Shown here piece by piece: positions 48,048 through 59,449 of a stretch of DNA of 64,000 nucleotides. Each line of letters starts with the position of its first letter. Position 1 is the stretch's first letter. The stretch covers positions 24,075,991 through 24,139,990 of the forward strand of contig CM043942.1 of assembly GCA_014529385.2 (NCBI GenBank), written 5' to 3'. The notes beneath the pieces were generated by a model. The model did not search any database. It was not told the origin of the DNA and saw nothing but the letters and a program-made list of their open reading frames with translations. Source of the stretch: Adiantum capillus-veneris. Lineage: Eukaryota > Streptophyta > Polypodiopsida > Polypodiales > Pteridaceae. The position numbers and the translations under genes are program-made.

Positions 48048-49897
48048 GGTCTATCTATCATAATTTTCCTGAGCCAGGGCTTCTTTCAGATCTTTAACCT
48101 CTTGGTTCAAGGAGGCTGATCTTGCAGTCATAGTTGAGGAGGTAGGAGTCTCTTGTATGGCTAAGAGTTGAGTCAGAGTCCTGCTAACTACAATGTATGA
48201 CTCTTGCAACTTTTCATTATGTTCCCTTTCTTTGGTTAGTTCCTCCTCGAGGCGTTGCTGCTCCACTTGCAATGCGGAGTTTGTCTCGTTAAACTATTGC
48301 ACCTCCTTGTAGTAGTAGGTTGCATTTTCTTGGTCCCTGTGCAACTCAGATTGGGCTTGGAGCTGTGCTTTCTCTAATTCCTATAATCTTTGCTTTAGCT
48401 GCAAGGCATCTTGAGCTGCCTTAGACACCTCTCTTTTAGTATCTTCCAATTCCAATTCGTGCAGGTTGTAAAGAGCCCTTTGGCATTAAAGCTGGAGCTT
48501 GATCTGCTTCAAATGTGAATCAATGTCAAATGACTTGACCATTTTCGCTCCTTCCTCCATTACAGCTTGTGCTCTTGGTTTTTGTTGGCTTTGTTGACCT
48601 TGATCTGATGTTTCAACCTCATCGGTCGTTTTTTCTTTCAGTTTCAGTTCTTCTAAAGTTGTTGAAGTTATGGTAGGCTTTTGTTGTGTTGCCTCCTTTT
48701 CCTGATCGGTCTTTTGTTCTGATTGCCTCTTCTATGCTCCTTGATCTGGCCGGTCTTCCACTTTTTCTTTCTCTTTTATTGCACGCTCTAAAGGGATGCC
48801 AGTGTCCTTGGGGGAATCAAACTCCTGACCCTGCTGGTCAAGCGTGTCTTGCTCTTCCTTCCCTTGTGAGTTATCGTTCTCTTTTTTACTTTGAGTAGAT
48901 TCGCCAGATGATTCGATATCCTCGATGTGAGGTTTCTTTGCTTCTTCTTTCTCCCTTAGCTCCATCTTTTGTTGGTCTGTCTATCATACTTTTCCTGAGC
49001 CAGGGCTTCTTTCAGATCTTTAACCTCTTGGTTCAAGGAGGCTAATCTTGAAGTCACAGTTGAGGAGGTGGAGTCTCTTGTATGGATAAGAGCTGAGTCA
49101 GAGTCCTACTAACTACAGTGTATGACTCTTGCAACTTTTCATTATGTTCCCTTTCTTTGGTTAGTTCCTCCTCGAGGCGTTGCTGCTCGACTTGCAGTGC
49201 GGAGTTTGTCTCGTTAAACTATTGCACCTCCTTGTAGTAGTAGGTTGCATTTTCTTGGTCCCTGTACAACTCAGATTGGGCTTGGAGTTGTGCTTTCTCT
49301 AATTCCTATAATCTTTGCTTTAGCTGCAAGGCATCTTCAGCTGCCTTAGACACCTCTCTTTTAGTATCTTCCAATTCCAATTCGTGCAGGTTGTAAAGAG
49401 CACTTTGGCATTAAAACTGGAGCTTGATCTGCTTCAAATGTGCATCAATGTCAAATGACTTGACCATTTTCGCTCCTTCCTCCATTACAGCTTGTGCTCT
49501 TGGTTTTTGTTGGTTTTGTTGACCTTGATCTGATGTTTCAGCCTCATCGATCGTTTTTTCTTTCAGTTTCAGTTCTTCTAAAGCTGTTGAAGTTATGGTA
49601 GGCTTTTGTTGTGTTGCCTCCTTTTCGTGATCGGTCTTTTGTTTCGATTTCCTCTTCTCCACTCCTTGCTCTTGGCCGCGGTCTTCCACTTTTTCTTTCT
49701 CTTTTATTGCACTCTCTAAAGGGATGCAAGTGTCCTTGGGGGAATCAAACTCCTGACCCTGCTGGTCAAGCGTGTCTTGCTCTTCCTTCCGTTGTAAGTT
49801 ATCGTCCTCGTTTTTACTTTGAGTAGATTTGTCAGATGATTTGATATCATCGGTGCGTGGTTTCTTTGCTTCTTCTTTCTCCCTTAGCTCCATCTTT
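48048..49897 (-). repeat. 926-bp tandem duplication in element J coiled-coil region
   Basis: Copy 1 starts at 48,048 (GGTCTATCTATCATAATTTT) and copy 2 at 48,974 (GGTCTGTCTATCATACTTTT). They stay alike to about 48,973 and 49,897. Both contain a frame starting MELREKEEAKKP with ESTQSK/KSTQSK and TLDQQGQEFDSPKDT. Differences are of the order of a few percent by eye, including small indels that create different stops. Confidence 0.92.
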
Positions 49898-51419
49898 CGC
49901 TTGAGCTCGTTATGGATTTGTTGCCTCGTGGCACTGGCAATCTCTCGTTTGTCCTTAGCTTCTTGTCTTTTCTACTGCTTGATCCTTTCCAGAACAGCCG
50001 TCTGCCTGCGTAGCAGTGGAATATTTTCTTCTTCTTCTTCCTCTTTTTCATCATCAGCTTCTATTCCTTGGGTTCTTTTTTCTTCGTGCTTTATTTGGCG
50101 GAGCCTTTCCCTCAACACCTGTGCCTCTTCCATTGTCCTCCTAGCATGAGTAATTGGGATAGCTTCTACCACGGGGGTAGTTTTCTTTCTCAATCGTGTA
50201 TACCCTAGAGAGTACTGGTGTTGTGCTCCTCTTCTAAAGATTGGTACTCCGAAGGAGTGTCTCTCTGTTGGGACCCAGCTTCCTGGCTACTCCTAGCATC
50301 CGACTCTGTCTTTTCGCTGTCAAAATCCCTTATGGTTGTGCTTTGCCTTGTTTGCTTAGATTCTAGTTTCGGCCGAGCAGAAGGTCCGGCCACAGGTCCT
50401 ACTGCTCTTTTAAACCTGTGAATCAGATCTATTTGTGCTTCGGCAGGTGGTAGATCATCAATCATCCCTAGTGCCTGATAGGCAATCCGCATCAGCATTG
50501 GTCCTGCATTCATGTGGGCCTTGCTTTTTTGGCTCCCCTTTAGGTTTGCTTCGACAATGTTGTTGAGAAGATAATTTCCGAAGTTGAAACTTACCACTCT
50601 TCTCTCTGCCAAGCCCATTGCCATTACTACTGCCATGTGCAATAATGGTTTTGTATATATAGGTGGCTTCTACACTTTGAAGTGTTGCGATATAAGGCGC
50701 AATGGCAATTCAGTTTCTGAGTATATCAAATCCTGGTATGTCAACTTGTGGCCTCTTTGCTTCAAGAAATCTTTGTCGTTGTCTATTGCCTTTGTCTTTT
50801 GCAATAAGTTGTGCATCCCTTGCTACAAGTGGAGCGCTTCATTGATTATTTCTGTCGTGATCTTAACCTTGACCGCTGCCCCATCTTTGTCAGTCAGAGT
50901 GGCTTCCCCATTGTAGTGAATCGAACTTATGAGCTCATGAGCTCGTCTGAAGTCTGTCGTTCCCTAGGGAGGTAATCATAGGAAGTTGTCTAACCGTAGG
51001 CATCTGCCCCCTGCTAACACTTCTACTTTTGTTGCAGCATCCACATTTCTTGTGGGAAGATAGTGGCCTTCACTATTTCTCCGTCTGCGGCTTGAAACCT
51101 TCCAATGAAGATGTTAGTCCAAATTGCTTCAAGTACCTATTCGATAATATGAGCCATTCAAGGAGATTTATGCTATCTCATAAGGCAGCATTCCACTCCC
51201 TTTGTGCTTTCCTTCGAGGCATCCTGTGGTCAATTTAGTATTGGAAAAGGGTTTAGCAATTGATCAAAACCATCAAAAAGTTGCAAACTTTGACCATAAA
51301 ATGAAAAATGAGCATAACTTTGTCAAAAATATCCTAAATTTGACCAAATTTCATCAGTGCATCTAGGATTACTATAGGCACAAGGACATAATGTAACATA
51401 TGAATTTTGGCAAAAAGGG

Positions 51420-52687
51420 ACATGGATCGCAATCCATGTTGGGAGGAATTTGAAATTCCAACTAGGGGAAGTTGTTCCTGGGCATATGGAGATGCTACCG
51501 TGCAATATTCTTTGGATTTAGGGTTTGAGGTACATGGATCGTGATCCATGTTGCACAACATTTTGGAATCCGATGATACCATTTGGTAGGGTTCCTCTAG
51601 ATGATGCCTTGGTCCAAAAATTTTGGGATTTGGACCAATGGTTTGTCACTTGGGCTAATTTCTGAAAGTTCTTTGCAGACTTAGAGGTTTTTGGCACTTT
51701 GAAATGGATTTTGGAACTTAAATGGCTTGAAACTTCATGGCTTGGCTTTTCAGAGCATACTAGACCAGATGGTATGTATTTTTCTTTGTTTGGGAAAAAA
51801 GGTACATGGATCGCGATCCATGTTGGGATGAATTTTGATACAGTTGTTTGCACATAGATTCCCATAGGTCTTCCTAGTACACTGGTGAAATATTTTCAAA
51901 TTTGTAGATGGTTTTTATTAGTTTCCTCATCTCCTGGTTTATGGTCATGTTTTCTCCATCTTGAGCATATCTAATTTTTGGACCCACTTTTGGGCACATT
52001 TTTTGCCTAGTTTCTGTTATTGCCTTGGTTCCTGATGTTTTGTGTCCATAATTCACGGCATTGCTCAGCTCCGTTCAAATCCCATCAAAATTTGAATTCA
52101 TTTGAGGAGACAAATTGATGCCGGAAAATTTCACCATTTTGCTAGTAATCTTTTGCTTGGTTTTGATCCTACAAACATCCTTAAGTTACATTTCCTTGTT
52201 GATAGGCTTCGAGGAGTGTGTGAAGTCTCCCGACTGGTTTAAGCAACAATTTGAAAACTTCTGAAGAAATCTGCTTTTGGCCCTTCTTCATAAGTTTTGT
52301 TGGCATCCTACCATTTGTCCTTTCCTTGAGTTTTTGTTGGAATCCTACCCTTTTTTCTTTGAAAATGACCAAAAGACCATTTGCAGACTGTAGGTAGCCA
52401 ACCAGGAGGATTTGATGATCTTAAGAGCAATTTTTGTGATTATTTTTGCAGCACCAGTCATATTTTCACATTCCCCAGCTAGTGAGCCACTCCTGCCCTT
52501 ACTTTTACATTCCCCAGCTAGTGAGCCACTCCTGCCCTTATTTTGGCAAAAAGGAACATGGATCGCTATCCATGTTGGGATGCATTTTGAAATTCCAGCT
52601 ATAGGAATTTGTTCCTAACCACTTGTGGTGCTCCTGTACAAATTTTATTGATTTTAGGGTTTGAGGAACATGGATCGCGATCCATGT
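51420..52687. repeat. Five copies of palindrome ACATGGATCGCGATCCATGT
   Basis: Copies at 51,420-51,439, 51,532-51,551, 51,804-51,823, 52,556-52,575 and 52,668-52,687. The third and fifth are perfect palindromes and the others have one changed base at the centre. Copies 1-2 and 4-5 are each spaced 112 bp start to start and sit in a longer repeated unit (shared words GGGATG, GAAATTCCA, TTTAGGGTTTGAGG). Copy 3 matches the first half of that unit. Confidence 0.9.
52468..52545. repeat. 39-bp tandem duplication
   Basis: ACATTCCCCAGCTAGTGAGC opens at 52,468 and at 52,507. The copies are nearly identical. Confidence 0.95.
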
Positions 52688-52974
52688 TCCAACACCTCTT
52701 GCTGTTGTTTTTGTCCTGCCTGATTTTGCCAGCTATTTCGGGTCTATTGGTGAAAGGTTTTTGGTTTTTGATGAGTTTTGGAATTCCCCATTGGCCCTGT
52801 TAGTTTGCAGATTTTGTGACTTTGTACTGCTCTGATCTGTTGTTTTGGCAATGTTGATGCAGTATGGGGCATACACACATGTTATGGTAAGGTTAATGAT
52901 CATGCATGTCAAATTCGGTGTAGTAAGATCGAGATGGTCGCAGCAGGCAGAAACAGATCCGAAAACTCTATGCT

Positions 52975-52977
<3 letters not shown>

Positions 52978-53051
<74 letters not shown>
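52978..53051. repeat. (TC)n microsatellite
   Basis: About 37 units. Repeat frames on both strands here are artefacts. Confidence 0.95.
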
Positions 53052-53056
<5 letters not shown>

Positions 53057-53809
53057 TGAATACAAATGAGCTAATGTTGCCCCATTTGACTATATGTTCC
53101 TAGTCTACCCAGAATGCCCCATTCATACTTACCTCCATTGAACATATCTTGTTGTTCATATCACTTGCAGTTCGAACCGTTTTTCATTATGACGTTCGGT
53201 TGACAAATGGCGTTTGATTTGCAAATTTGATTCTTTAGAAGTTGGCTCAAAATCCATTTTGTGCCGAACATTTTCATATTTTCCATGTTCAAAGTTTTTG
53301 CTTCGAAGTTTCGGCGTTTGCTTTCAAAAGTCAATTCCGATTTTCCTGGCTCAACTTATCAATTTTTGCTGATTATCTGTCTTTTTTTTCTTTTAGTAAA
53401 AAAAATTATTTACAATTCATATTAGTCGGCCAAAAATTAGCCAAAATTAGTGTGACCTCCCATACATACATTTTCTTAACCCAGTATTAGATGGTGTTGG
53501 TATGGCTCATGATTATGCCAGCTAAGAGTTTATAAGGCTCTACAAAGCTTGCTTTAAAAGAAAACAAAAAAGTAATGAGATGATATGATAATAATATATA
53601 CAAAATGATAATCCTACCGCCTTTTTCCTCTTCCTAAATTGAGTCGTCCCTGACGAACATGTGTTAGAGTGCATGGAAATAAAGCATGTGTCTATGCATA
53701 GCCGTATAGTGTGGCTCTATGATGGTGATGGAGGATATGCATGGGGAAACAAAATGTTGTGCAAGAGAGGGATGTTGAACAATATGTTTAGTGGATGCTA
53801 GTGGTGAGG

Positions 53810-54849
53810 TCACATTGAAGCTCCGTGGTCTGAACGGTAGTAATTGTAGAAGACATGCCCTGTGTTTGACGGTGACCTGCAGAAGTTGTGATTATGCTGG
53901 TTGTGTTGATTGAGGGCTTTGTTTTGGTTGCCACTGAAATTGTTTTCTTGTGGATTCTCTAGAAAAGACATCGTATGAGCAAGTTTGTTTCGTTTTCCAT
54001 ACCCACTTGACATTTTTTGGTTGTCAAGGTTGGTGTTGGAGTGGCCTAGGTTGTCTGACAAAAGCCATAGGCAGTTTGGCACGTCGGATTTCTGTGGAGG
54101 CAATGTAGATTGACTTGTATTTGCTTTGTCTTTTGGGTATCCATAATTTCTTCGGATTGGTTTGCATGATGGATTTTTTAACCCAAATTTTCTTAACCAC
54201 GGTTGGATAATATCGCTGAATTGGTGCATGTGGTGATGGTAGAGGTTCCCATACATGGTCTGTTTGTACAAAGGGCATCGCAAAAGATTGGTCCTCTTGT
54301 TTGAGCTGTAAGGTATTCTCCTGTCAGTTTGCGTGGCTTGATAAGTGCGCATCCATGGCACTCCCAGAATAACTGCTTCATGAAGATCCTGATCATTGAA
54401 CACATGAAACTGATGAGGATAAACTGTTCCATCAACAGTGATTGGTAAATTTACGTGTCCTAGATTTTCCAGTGTGCCTTTGTTTGCCACTTTGAAACCC
54501 ATTGTGTTTGGCATTAGAGGTTCCCGCGTGATTTTTTTGAAAGTGGAGTAGTTAACAACATTAGCTCTCGCCCCAGTGTCCACTAATGCTCGCTCGGTGT
54601 GCCATCAGCAAGTTGTAAATTAATGTGTAGATCCGTTCCTCCTAACCATGTAGCCACCGTCTGTATGGCTGCTATCGGAATAGTATCGATACAATCATTC
54701 TGTTGTGCCTTTCTCTGAAAGTTTGCTTGCTCCTTGCACTTTAATATTCGGATTTTGGCCTCCTATTGTGCATGTTCCCAAATGTCATGTGCTTGACTTC
54801 TACGCTGAGCTGCTGCATGTATGGTTTTGAGTTCTTCTAGTGTCAACAA
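53810..54849 (-). pseudogene. Element K: ORF after integrase with a retropepsin-like domain
   Basis: It lies directly downstream of integrase on the same strand. From 54,849 a frame reads LLTLEELKTIHAAAQRRSQAHD and DTIPIAAIQTVATWLGG with two stops, then HINLQLADG. After a one-base frameshift comes LVDTGARANVVNYSTF and later DLHEAVILGVPWMRTYQA. The DTGA site, the hydrophobic strands before it and the ILG block are the marks of an aspartic protease of retroviral type. The remaining 160 residues are Asn/His/Ser-rich and not recognised. No signal peptide or membrane segment is seen, so it is not an env-like protein. Element K has its own protease before RT, so this would be a second one. Confidence 0.65.
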
Positions 54850-54863
54850 AAGAAGATATTTCT

Positions 54864-56451
54864 TTAATCTACAGCCACTCGTCCAATTAGGCATCTCCTC
54901 ACACCTGCTAATGTTGCAAGCTTGATGACGCCACTTTGTGATATATCATGTATTCCAAAAGGCCCCATCCCTCGCTTTTTGAGTTTTTTAGAGTGTTGTT
55001 TGAGGGTATACATTAAAACGTAATCCCCTTTTTGGAACTCCTTGCTAATCACATGCTGATCATGAAACACATTCATTTGTTTTTTCTGAGCATATATCCC
55101 AGTTGTTGCTCTAATTCGGGTTTCATCTAATTGTTCCAGGGTGTCTAGTCTCGCCAATAGCTCATGGCCCGTCCATCCTAATTGTGTTGCCACTCGTAGG
55201 GTTTTAATTAAGAATTCCATGGTGCATTAATCCCGAACACCAGCTTAAAGGGAGTCTTCCCAATGGAAGTTTTAAAAGCTACTTTGTAAGCCCATAATGT
55301 TGTGTGTAGCTTTTGATCCCAATCATTTCTTGAGTCACTGACTATTTTGGTCAGTACAGTGCATAAGATTTTGTTGGTACTCTCTGCTTGCCCATTAGCT
55401 TGCGGATGATAGGGTGTTGGTTTGTGATGGAACACCATGAATTCGTCAAGTAGGCTTTCAATGACGTTGTTTAAAAAGTGTGTTCCCCTATCACTCACTA
55501 TTTCAATGGGTAGACCATATCTTGTAAAGATGTGTTTGAAAAGGAACTGAGCTATAGTTCTTGCATGATTTTTTTGGGCTACCTTTGCTTCTGCCCATTT
55601 CTTCATGTAGTCTATTGCTACTATGATGTATTGTGCGTGAGATGTATCCCGGAGGTATGATGGGACCAATGAAGTCAATGCCCCATTTGGTAAAAGCACG
55701 TACCCCCATCATTGGCCTTAATGGCATTTCATATCTCTGTAGGGGTGGTTTTGTGCGTTGACATTCATCACATCGTTTGACATAGGTCTCTGCATCCATA
55801 AATAGGGTTGGCCACCATATGCCTGAGTGTAGCACAAATTTTGCCATTTTATCAGCAGAGAAATGTCCCCCTGGCTGTCCTAAGTGTGCTTGTTCTAAGA
55901 TAACATAATATTTGATTTTTGTAGCACATACCCATAGTTGTTTGTCTTTTCCCCACCTATACAGTAGGTTGGCAAAGAGCAGATAGTTTTTGGCCTCTTC
56001 TTCTACAGTTTTCATTCTTGCCTTGCCCCACCCCTCTGGGAAGGTCTTGTTTTTTAAGTCCTCAGCTATGTGAGTACCCCATTTGGGTGCTTGTACTACT
56101 CGAAACAGGGTGGCATGTTCCACTGGAGGTTGTTTTGTACAGCTATCACACAAGTTTACATATGTATGGACACATGTTTAGCCAGTAGACTCCCAGTCTC
56201 TCTAGTCGTTGGCTTGTCTGCGTGTCTCCATTGTGAAACCCTGCATTTTGTATATGAGCCTGTTTGAGGTAGTAGGTGGATTCTTTGAGTTGTACACATA
56301 GTCTTAATATCCCATCATTACCGTGTTTGTACAATCGTCCTGCTAAAAGCTGGAGATTTGGTGTTTGATGCATAATTGATGGTTGTCTTTCTACCTGTAA
56401 TGACCCGACTGTGAGTAGAGGAATGACACCTTCGCTCCACCTTGGAACCAT
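54864..56451 (-). pseudogene. Element K integrase with two H2C2 zinc modules
   Basis: Module 1 (about 56,310-56,130) reads LAGRLYKHGNDG, QAHIQNAGFHNG and, after a frameshift, LCDSCTKQ. Module 2 (about 55,990-55,750) reads LLYRWGKDKQ, QAHLGQPGGHFS and RCDECQR. Each thus has the H-X6-H and CX2C halves. The catalytic core has WGIDFIGPI, SDRGTHF and NGQAESTNKI as the D,D,E blocks, then the C-terminal MGPFGIHD block near 54,980. Frameshifts fall near 56,150, 55,640 and 55,210. The segment between modules (PPVEHATLFRVVQAPKW) resembles a linker rather than decay, so doubling seems original to the family. Confidence 0.8.
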
Positions 56452-56509
56452 TTCGATGTTAAAGAGATACGAATTGGGAAGATCATCATTGATACCTTCA
56501 AGTGCTTCC

Positions 56510-56537
56510 CCATGAAAGAGTCGTGAAAGATGATCTG

Positions 56538-56596
<59 letters not shown>

Positions 56597-56858
56597 TTCC
56601 CTTTTTTACGACTACTGTGAAGTCAAACTCAAGCAATAGTATAAACCAACGAATAATTCTTCCAGTGTTGCAAGGTTTGTTTACTAGATATAGCATTGCT
56701 TGGTGATCCATGAAGAAAACAAACTTGTTTGCAAGAAGGTACTGTCTAAATTTTTCGTTTCCGTAGTGGTATAATTTGTCTCTGTGTGGTTTAGCTATTG
56801 ACTGGAGTAGCAAATGGGAAAATCCATTTTCTTCTCTCCTGGATGGGCTAATATGCAT
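56510..56858 (-). pseudogene. Element K RNase H with an expanded CA run
   Basis: Residues seen include FHVHVDASAYAIG (in the RT-end frame, first acid), YYGNEKF-like block HYGNEKFRQYLL, FFMDHQAML and, beyond the CA run, ADHLSR in another frame. A CA microsatellite (56,541-56,596) lies exactly between the KKGT block and the ADHLSR block, so the run grew within the coding sequence and threw the end out of frame. Confidence 0.75.
56541..56596. repeat. (GT)n microsatellite inside element K RNase H
   Basis: 28 units. It codes for Thr-His repeats in the minus-strand frame. The flanking residues suggest that it grew from one or two His/Thr codons. Confidence 0.95.
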
Positions 56859-57900
56859 CCTATGGCATAGGCTGATGCATCAACATGAACATGAAAGATT
56901 TTGTTCCAGTCAGGGGCTTGCAAAATTAGAGCAAAAATTAATTGTTGCTTCAATTTATGGAAATCTTGCTTGCATTCTTCTGTCCATTCGAACTTATCAA
57001 TGAGGGCATACAATGGCTTAGCTACTACAACATACACATATATGAAACGTCTGTAGTACCCACAATGCCCCATAAATGCCTGCACTTCCTTCATCTTCGT
57101 TGGTCTCGGTAGTGCGGCAATTATTTGTACTTTGTCTTGATCAGTGGAAATTTCGTTTTTGGACACAATGTGGCCCAAAATTTTACATTGTCTTACCATG
57201 AAGACGCATTTTTCAGGGTTTAAGCAAATACGATACGTTCTGCACTTTTCAAATACTTTCCTAGATGAGTTATGTGGTCACTTCTTTGGTGAGAATGAAC
57301 ACAAAGATCATCCATGTATATCTCTAGAAATTGTCTGAGATATACCTTGAATGCATGACTCATTAGTCTTTGGAATGTAGCAGGGGCATTGGTCAGGCCG
57401 AAAGGATTACCCTGTAGGCAAATATACCCCACTCTGTTGCAAAAGCTGTCTTATGCAGATCTTCTGATTTAATTGTCAACTGATTGTAGCATGAGAACCC
57501 ATCCAGAAAACTATTGGCCTCTTTCCCTACTACCCTCTCAATAACATGATCCGTTATTGGCAGTGGATAGTTATCCCTGATGGTGGCTGCATTTGCCTGT
57601 TTGAGGTTTACACAGACATACAGTTTGCCATTCTTTTTTGGTACTACCACAATAGGGGACACCCAATCCGTGTGTTCAATCTCGTAGATAAACTCGGTAT
57701 CCTTCAGTTTGTATATCTCTTTCTTAATTTTCTTAGCAAAAGTCTCATTGTATGTGTAAGGGCGTTGTCTGCGTGGTCTGGCATCACTCTTAAGGGGTAT
57801 CATGTGCTGACAGAGATCTCAGGATCTATCCCCTTTAGATATTTGTATGACCATGCAAAGACATCTTTGTATTGCATGAGCGTATCGACTAGAAGTCGCT
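56795..57900 (-). pseudogene. Element K reverse transcriptase
   Basis: Blocks in order on the minus strand: SDARPRRQRPY, FIYEIEHTDWVSPIVVVPKK, NAATIRDNYPLP, SFLDGFSCYNQL, GNPFGLTNAPATFQRL, the active site EIYMDDLCVHS (YMDD at 57,307-57,318), then CKILGHIVSKNEI and FMGHCGYYRRFI. Three frames are needed, with shifts near 57,410 and 57,210. Length and order are normal for gypsy RT. The active site is intact. Confidence 0.85.
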
Positions 57901-58863
57901 CTTCTTCGTCAGTGAGATCCGTGGTGATGTATGCCGGTTTAAGCTCCTTGCCTGGTTTTGCTAAGTTGATGCATTTGGCTTTTTCAGGCCCATCATATGA
58001 AGTTCCTGGTTCTTTGGGATCTCGTTTGGGTTTCTACACCACAATTTTCCTATCTTGAATAGTATACTTCTTATAGGGGGAAGGTGCATCGAATTTATCA
58101 TCGTCTGATTCCTCGTCAGTTTCCATTTTTGTTGTTCAAACTTCCTTCACAGCTCGTTTCAGCTCATTGTATTTGAGTTTTCACTCCAATTTGGACAACT
58201 TCGTTGATTTCTCAGAATTGCTCGCTTCATTTGATTTTTGTGTGTTCTTCTTTTTTGTTTTTGTTTTGGTTGAGTCGGGTTTCATGTATCTCTTTGATAT
58301 CCCATCTTTGAGGCAATCAATTGCTTCTACTAACCTTAAGTACTACGTTTTGTCGATTAACAGAGGTACTGAATCTTCTTTGGTCTTGTTTTGGTTGTTT
58401 CTGTGTTTATTTTGATTTCTGCGTTGTTTGATATCTGCATTGTCTTCGAGGATTTCGGTTTGGAAAGTCATAGTAGATCACCCGTCGATCCTTCCGATTG
58501 ATGTTCTGACTTGAGCTACTAGACAGCTCGTCGTCTTTGCTGTCATCTAACAGCTTATCAATCGAGTCTTGGAAATCATCTTTGTCTGTTTGGTCAAGGT
58601 CTTTTATTGAGATCTCATCCACTATGCGTCGGCAATCGGCAACCCCCTCCTTGTCAGGGACTTCCCATTCTAATTTCGGATCTAGGCTGACACCCATCAT
58701 CTGAAATGGAATGATATCATATCCTTCCTCATTGCAGAATTTGGTGAGGGTCACCTTGTTTACACACACATCAAGAGTAGCTAGTATGTGTTGCCATCCA
58801 AAAGGTTCGAACATCTCCTCTGGAAAAGGCTCTGGTATATAGGCCTCGTCTTGTGTAGTCCTA
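57901..58863 (-). pseudogene. Element K protease-RT linker
   Basis: An acidic open frame (58,919-58,407) reads YIPEPFPEEMFEPFGW, IIPFQMMGVSLDPKLEWE and DDFQDSIDKLLDDSKDDELSS. It is followed by a stop-rich, Lys-rich part up to RT. No enzyme motif. Such linkers are variable in gypsy elements. Confidence 0.6.
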
Positions 58864-59440
58864 TCAAGAATGCAATCTTCCCTTTTTAAACTTCCACCTT
58901 CGGAAGCTTCTCCTGTCAATGTGAGCTTTGTTCTGCAACCAAGCCGGTATTCCCCCTTCTTGGTCAGTTGTGGAGTTGAGTTCTTCTCCTAGGGTTTGTT
59001 CTACATCTCTATAGCTATGATTTGTGACACTAATTTTCGTGGTGACATCCTTGTTCCTTAGATAGATATAGTCGTTACCCCAATCTTGTACCATTTTGAG
59101 CTGATGCATGAATGGTCTGCCCAATATGATATTGAAGTTGCTGCTCTCATCGAAATTCATAATAGCAAACGTGTGTTCATATGCAATTCCACAAGAGGTT
59201 ACTACAATCTGCTCTAGGATGCCAATTGGTCTCTCCAGATACCCATCAGCTAATTGAAGTTTCATTCTAGTCTTTCAGAGAGCAGGTTTTCCCCATTTTT
59301 TCCACATTTCTTTGGTGTCTATGGCTATTCCGGCCCCACTATCCAATGTTGCTATTGACTTAACCTCTTTGTACTCCACCGGCAGGGTAGTATTCCCTTC
59401 TTCACCTTCACAATAATCCCCTACCTTGTTCACTGGTACT
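58864..59440 (-). pseudogene. Element K protease
   Basis: The active site near 59,335-59,355 reads TLDSGAGIAIDTKEMW. After a stop the frame continues with MKLQLADGYLERPIGIL and NIILGRPFMHQL, the ILG motif. DSGA is intact. One in-frame stop (near 59,277) breaks it. Elements F and G have related regions at the same place after gag. Confidence 0.75.
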
Positions 59441-59449
59441 GGCTCATGT

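Larger units (their letters stand above)
46850..51217 (-). pseudogene. Element J: broken coiled-coil coding region of unknown function
   Basis: On the minus strand it starts MPRRKAQREWNAAL at 51,217 and can be followed to about 46,850 through several frames. The N-terminal part (about 51,200-50,205) has AHELISSIHYNGEATL, YSETELPLRLISQHFKV and MAVVMAMGLAERRVVSFNFG, probably helical and globular. The middle (50,193-48,051) is Lys/Glu-rich with heptad patterns (LQVEQQRLEEELTKEREHN), a coiled coil, and is doubled by a 926-bp tandem duplication. The C-terminal part (47,981-46,899) has HELKVLESATLLMITLDEVV and WRKKWFEQRPTYETYY. No retroelement enzyme domain is seen. It may be a gag-like gene of a non-autonomous element or a host gene family. 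Confidence 0.5.
51240..53809. other. Non-coding stretch with palindromic repeats
   Basis: No coding frame is convincing. It carries five copies of a 20-bp palindrome (51,420-52,687), a 39-bp tandem duplication (52,468-52,545) and a TC run (52,978-53,051). The sequence from 53,150 to 53,500 is rich in TTCG and TTTGC words with no clear feature. It lies downstream of element K, where a 3' LTR would be expected, but I found no partner sequence to define one. Confidence 0.4.

Noticed and set aside
48686-49826. Plus-strand frames over region J (for example 49,829-50,149)
   Set aside because: They are mirror frames of the minus-strand Lys/Glu-rich coiled coil and are Ser/Leu-rich as expected for such shadows.
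53810-54583. Env-like gene after integrase in element K
   Set aside because: No signal peptide or membrane segment is visible, while the DTGA and ILG motifs fit a protease.
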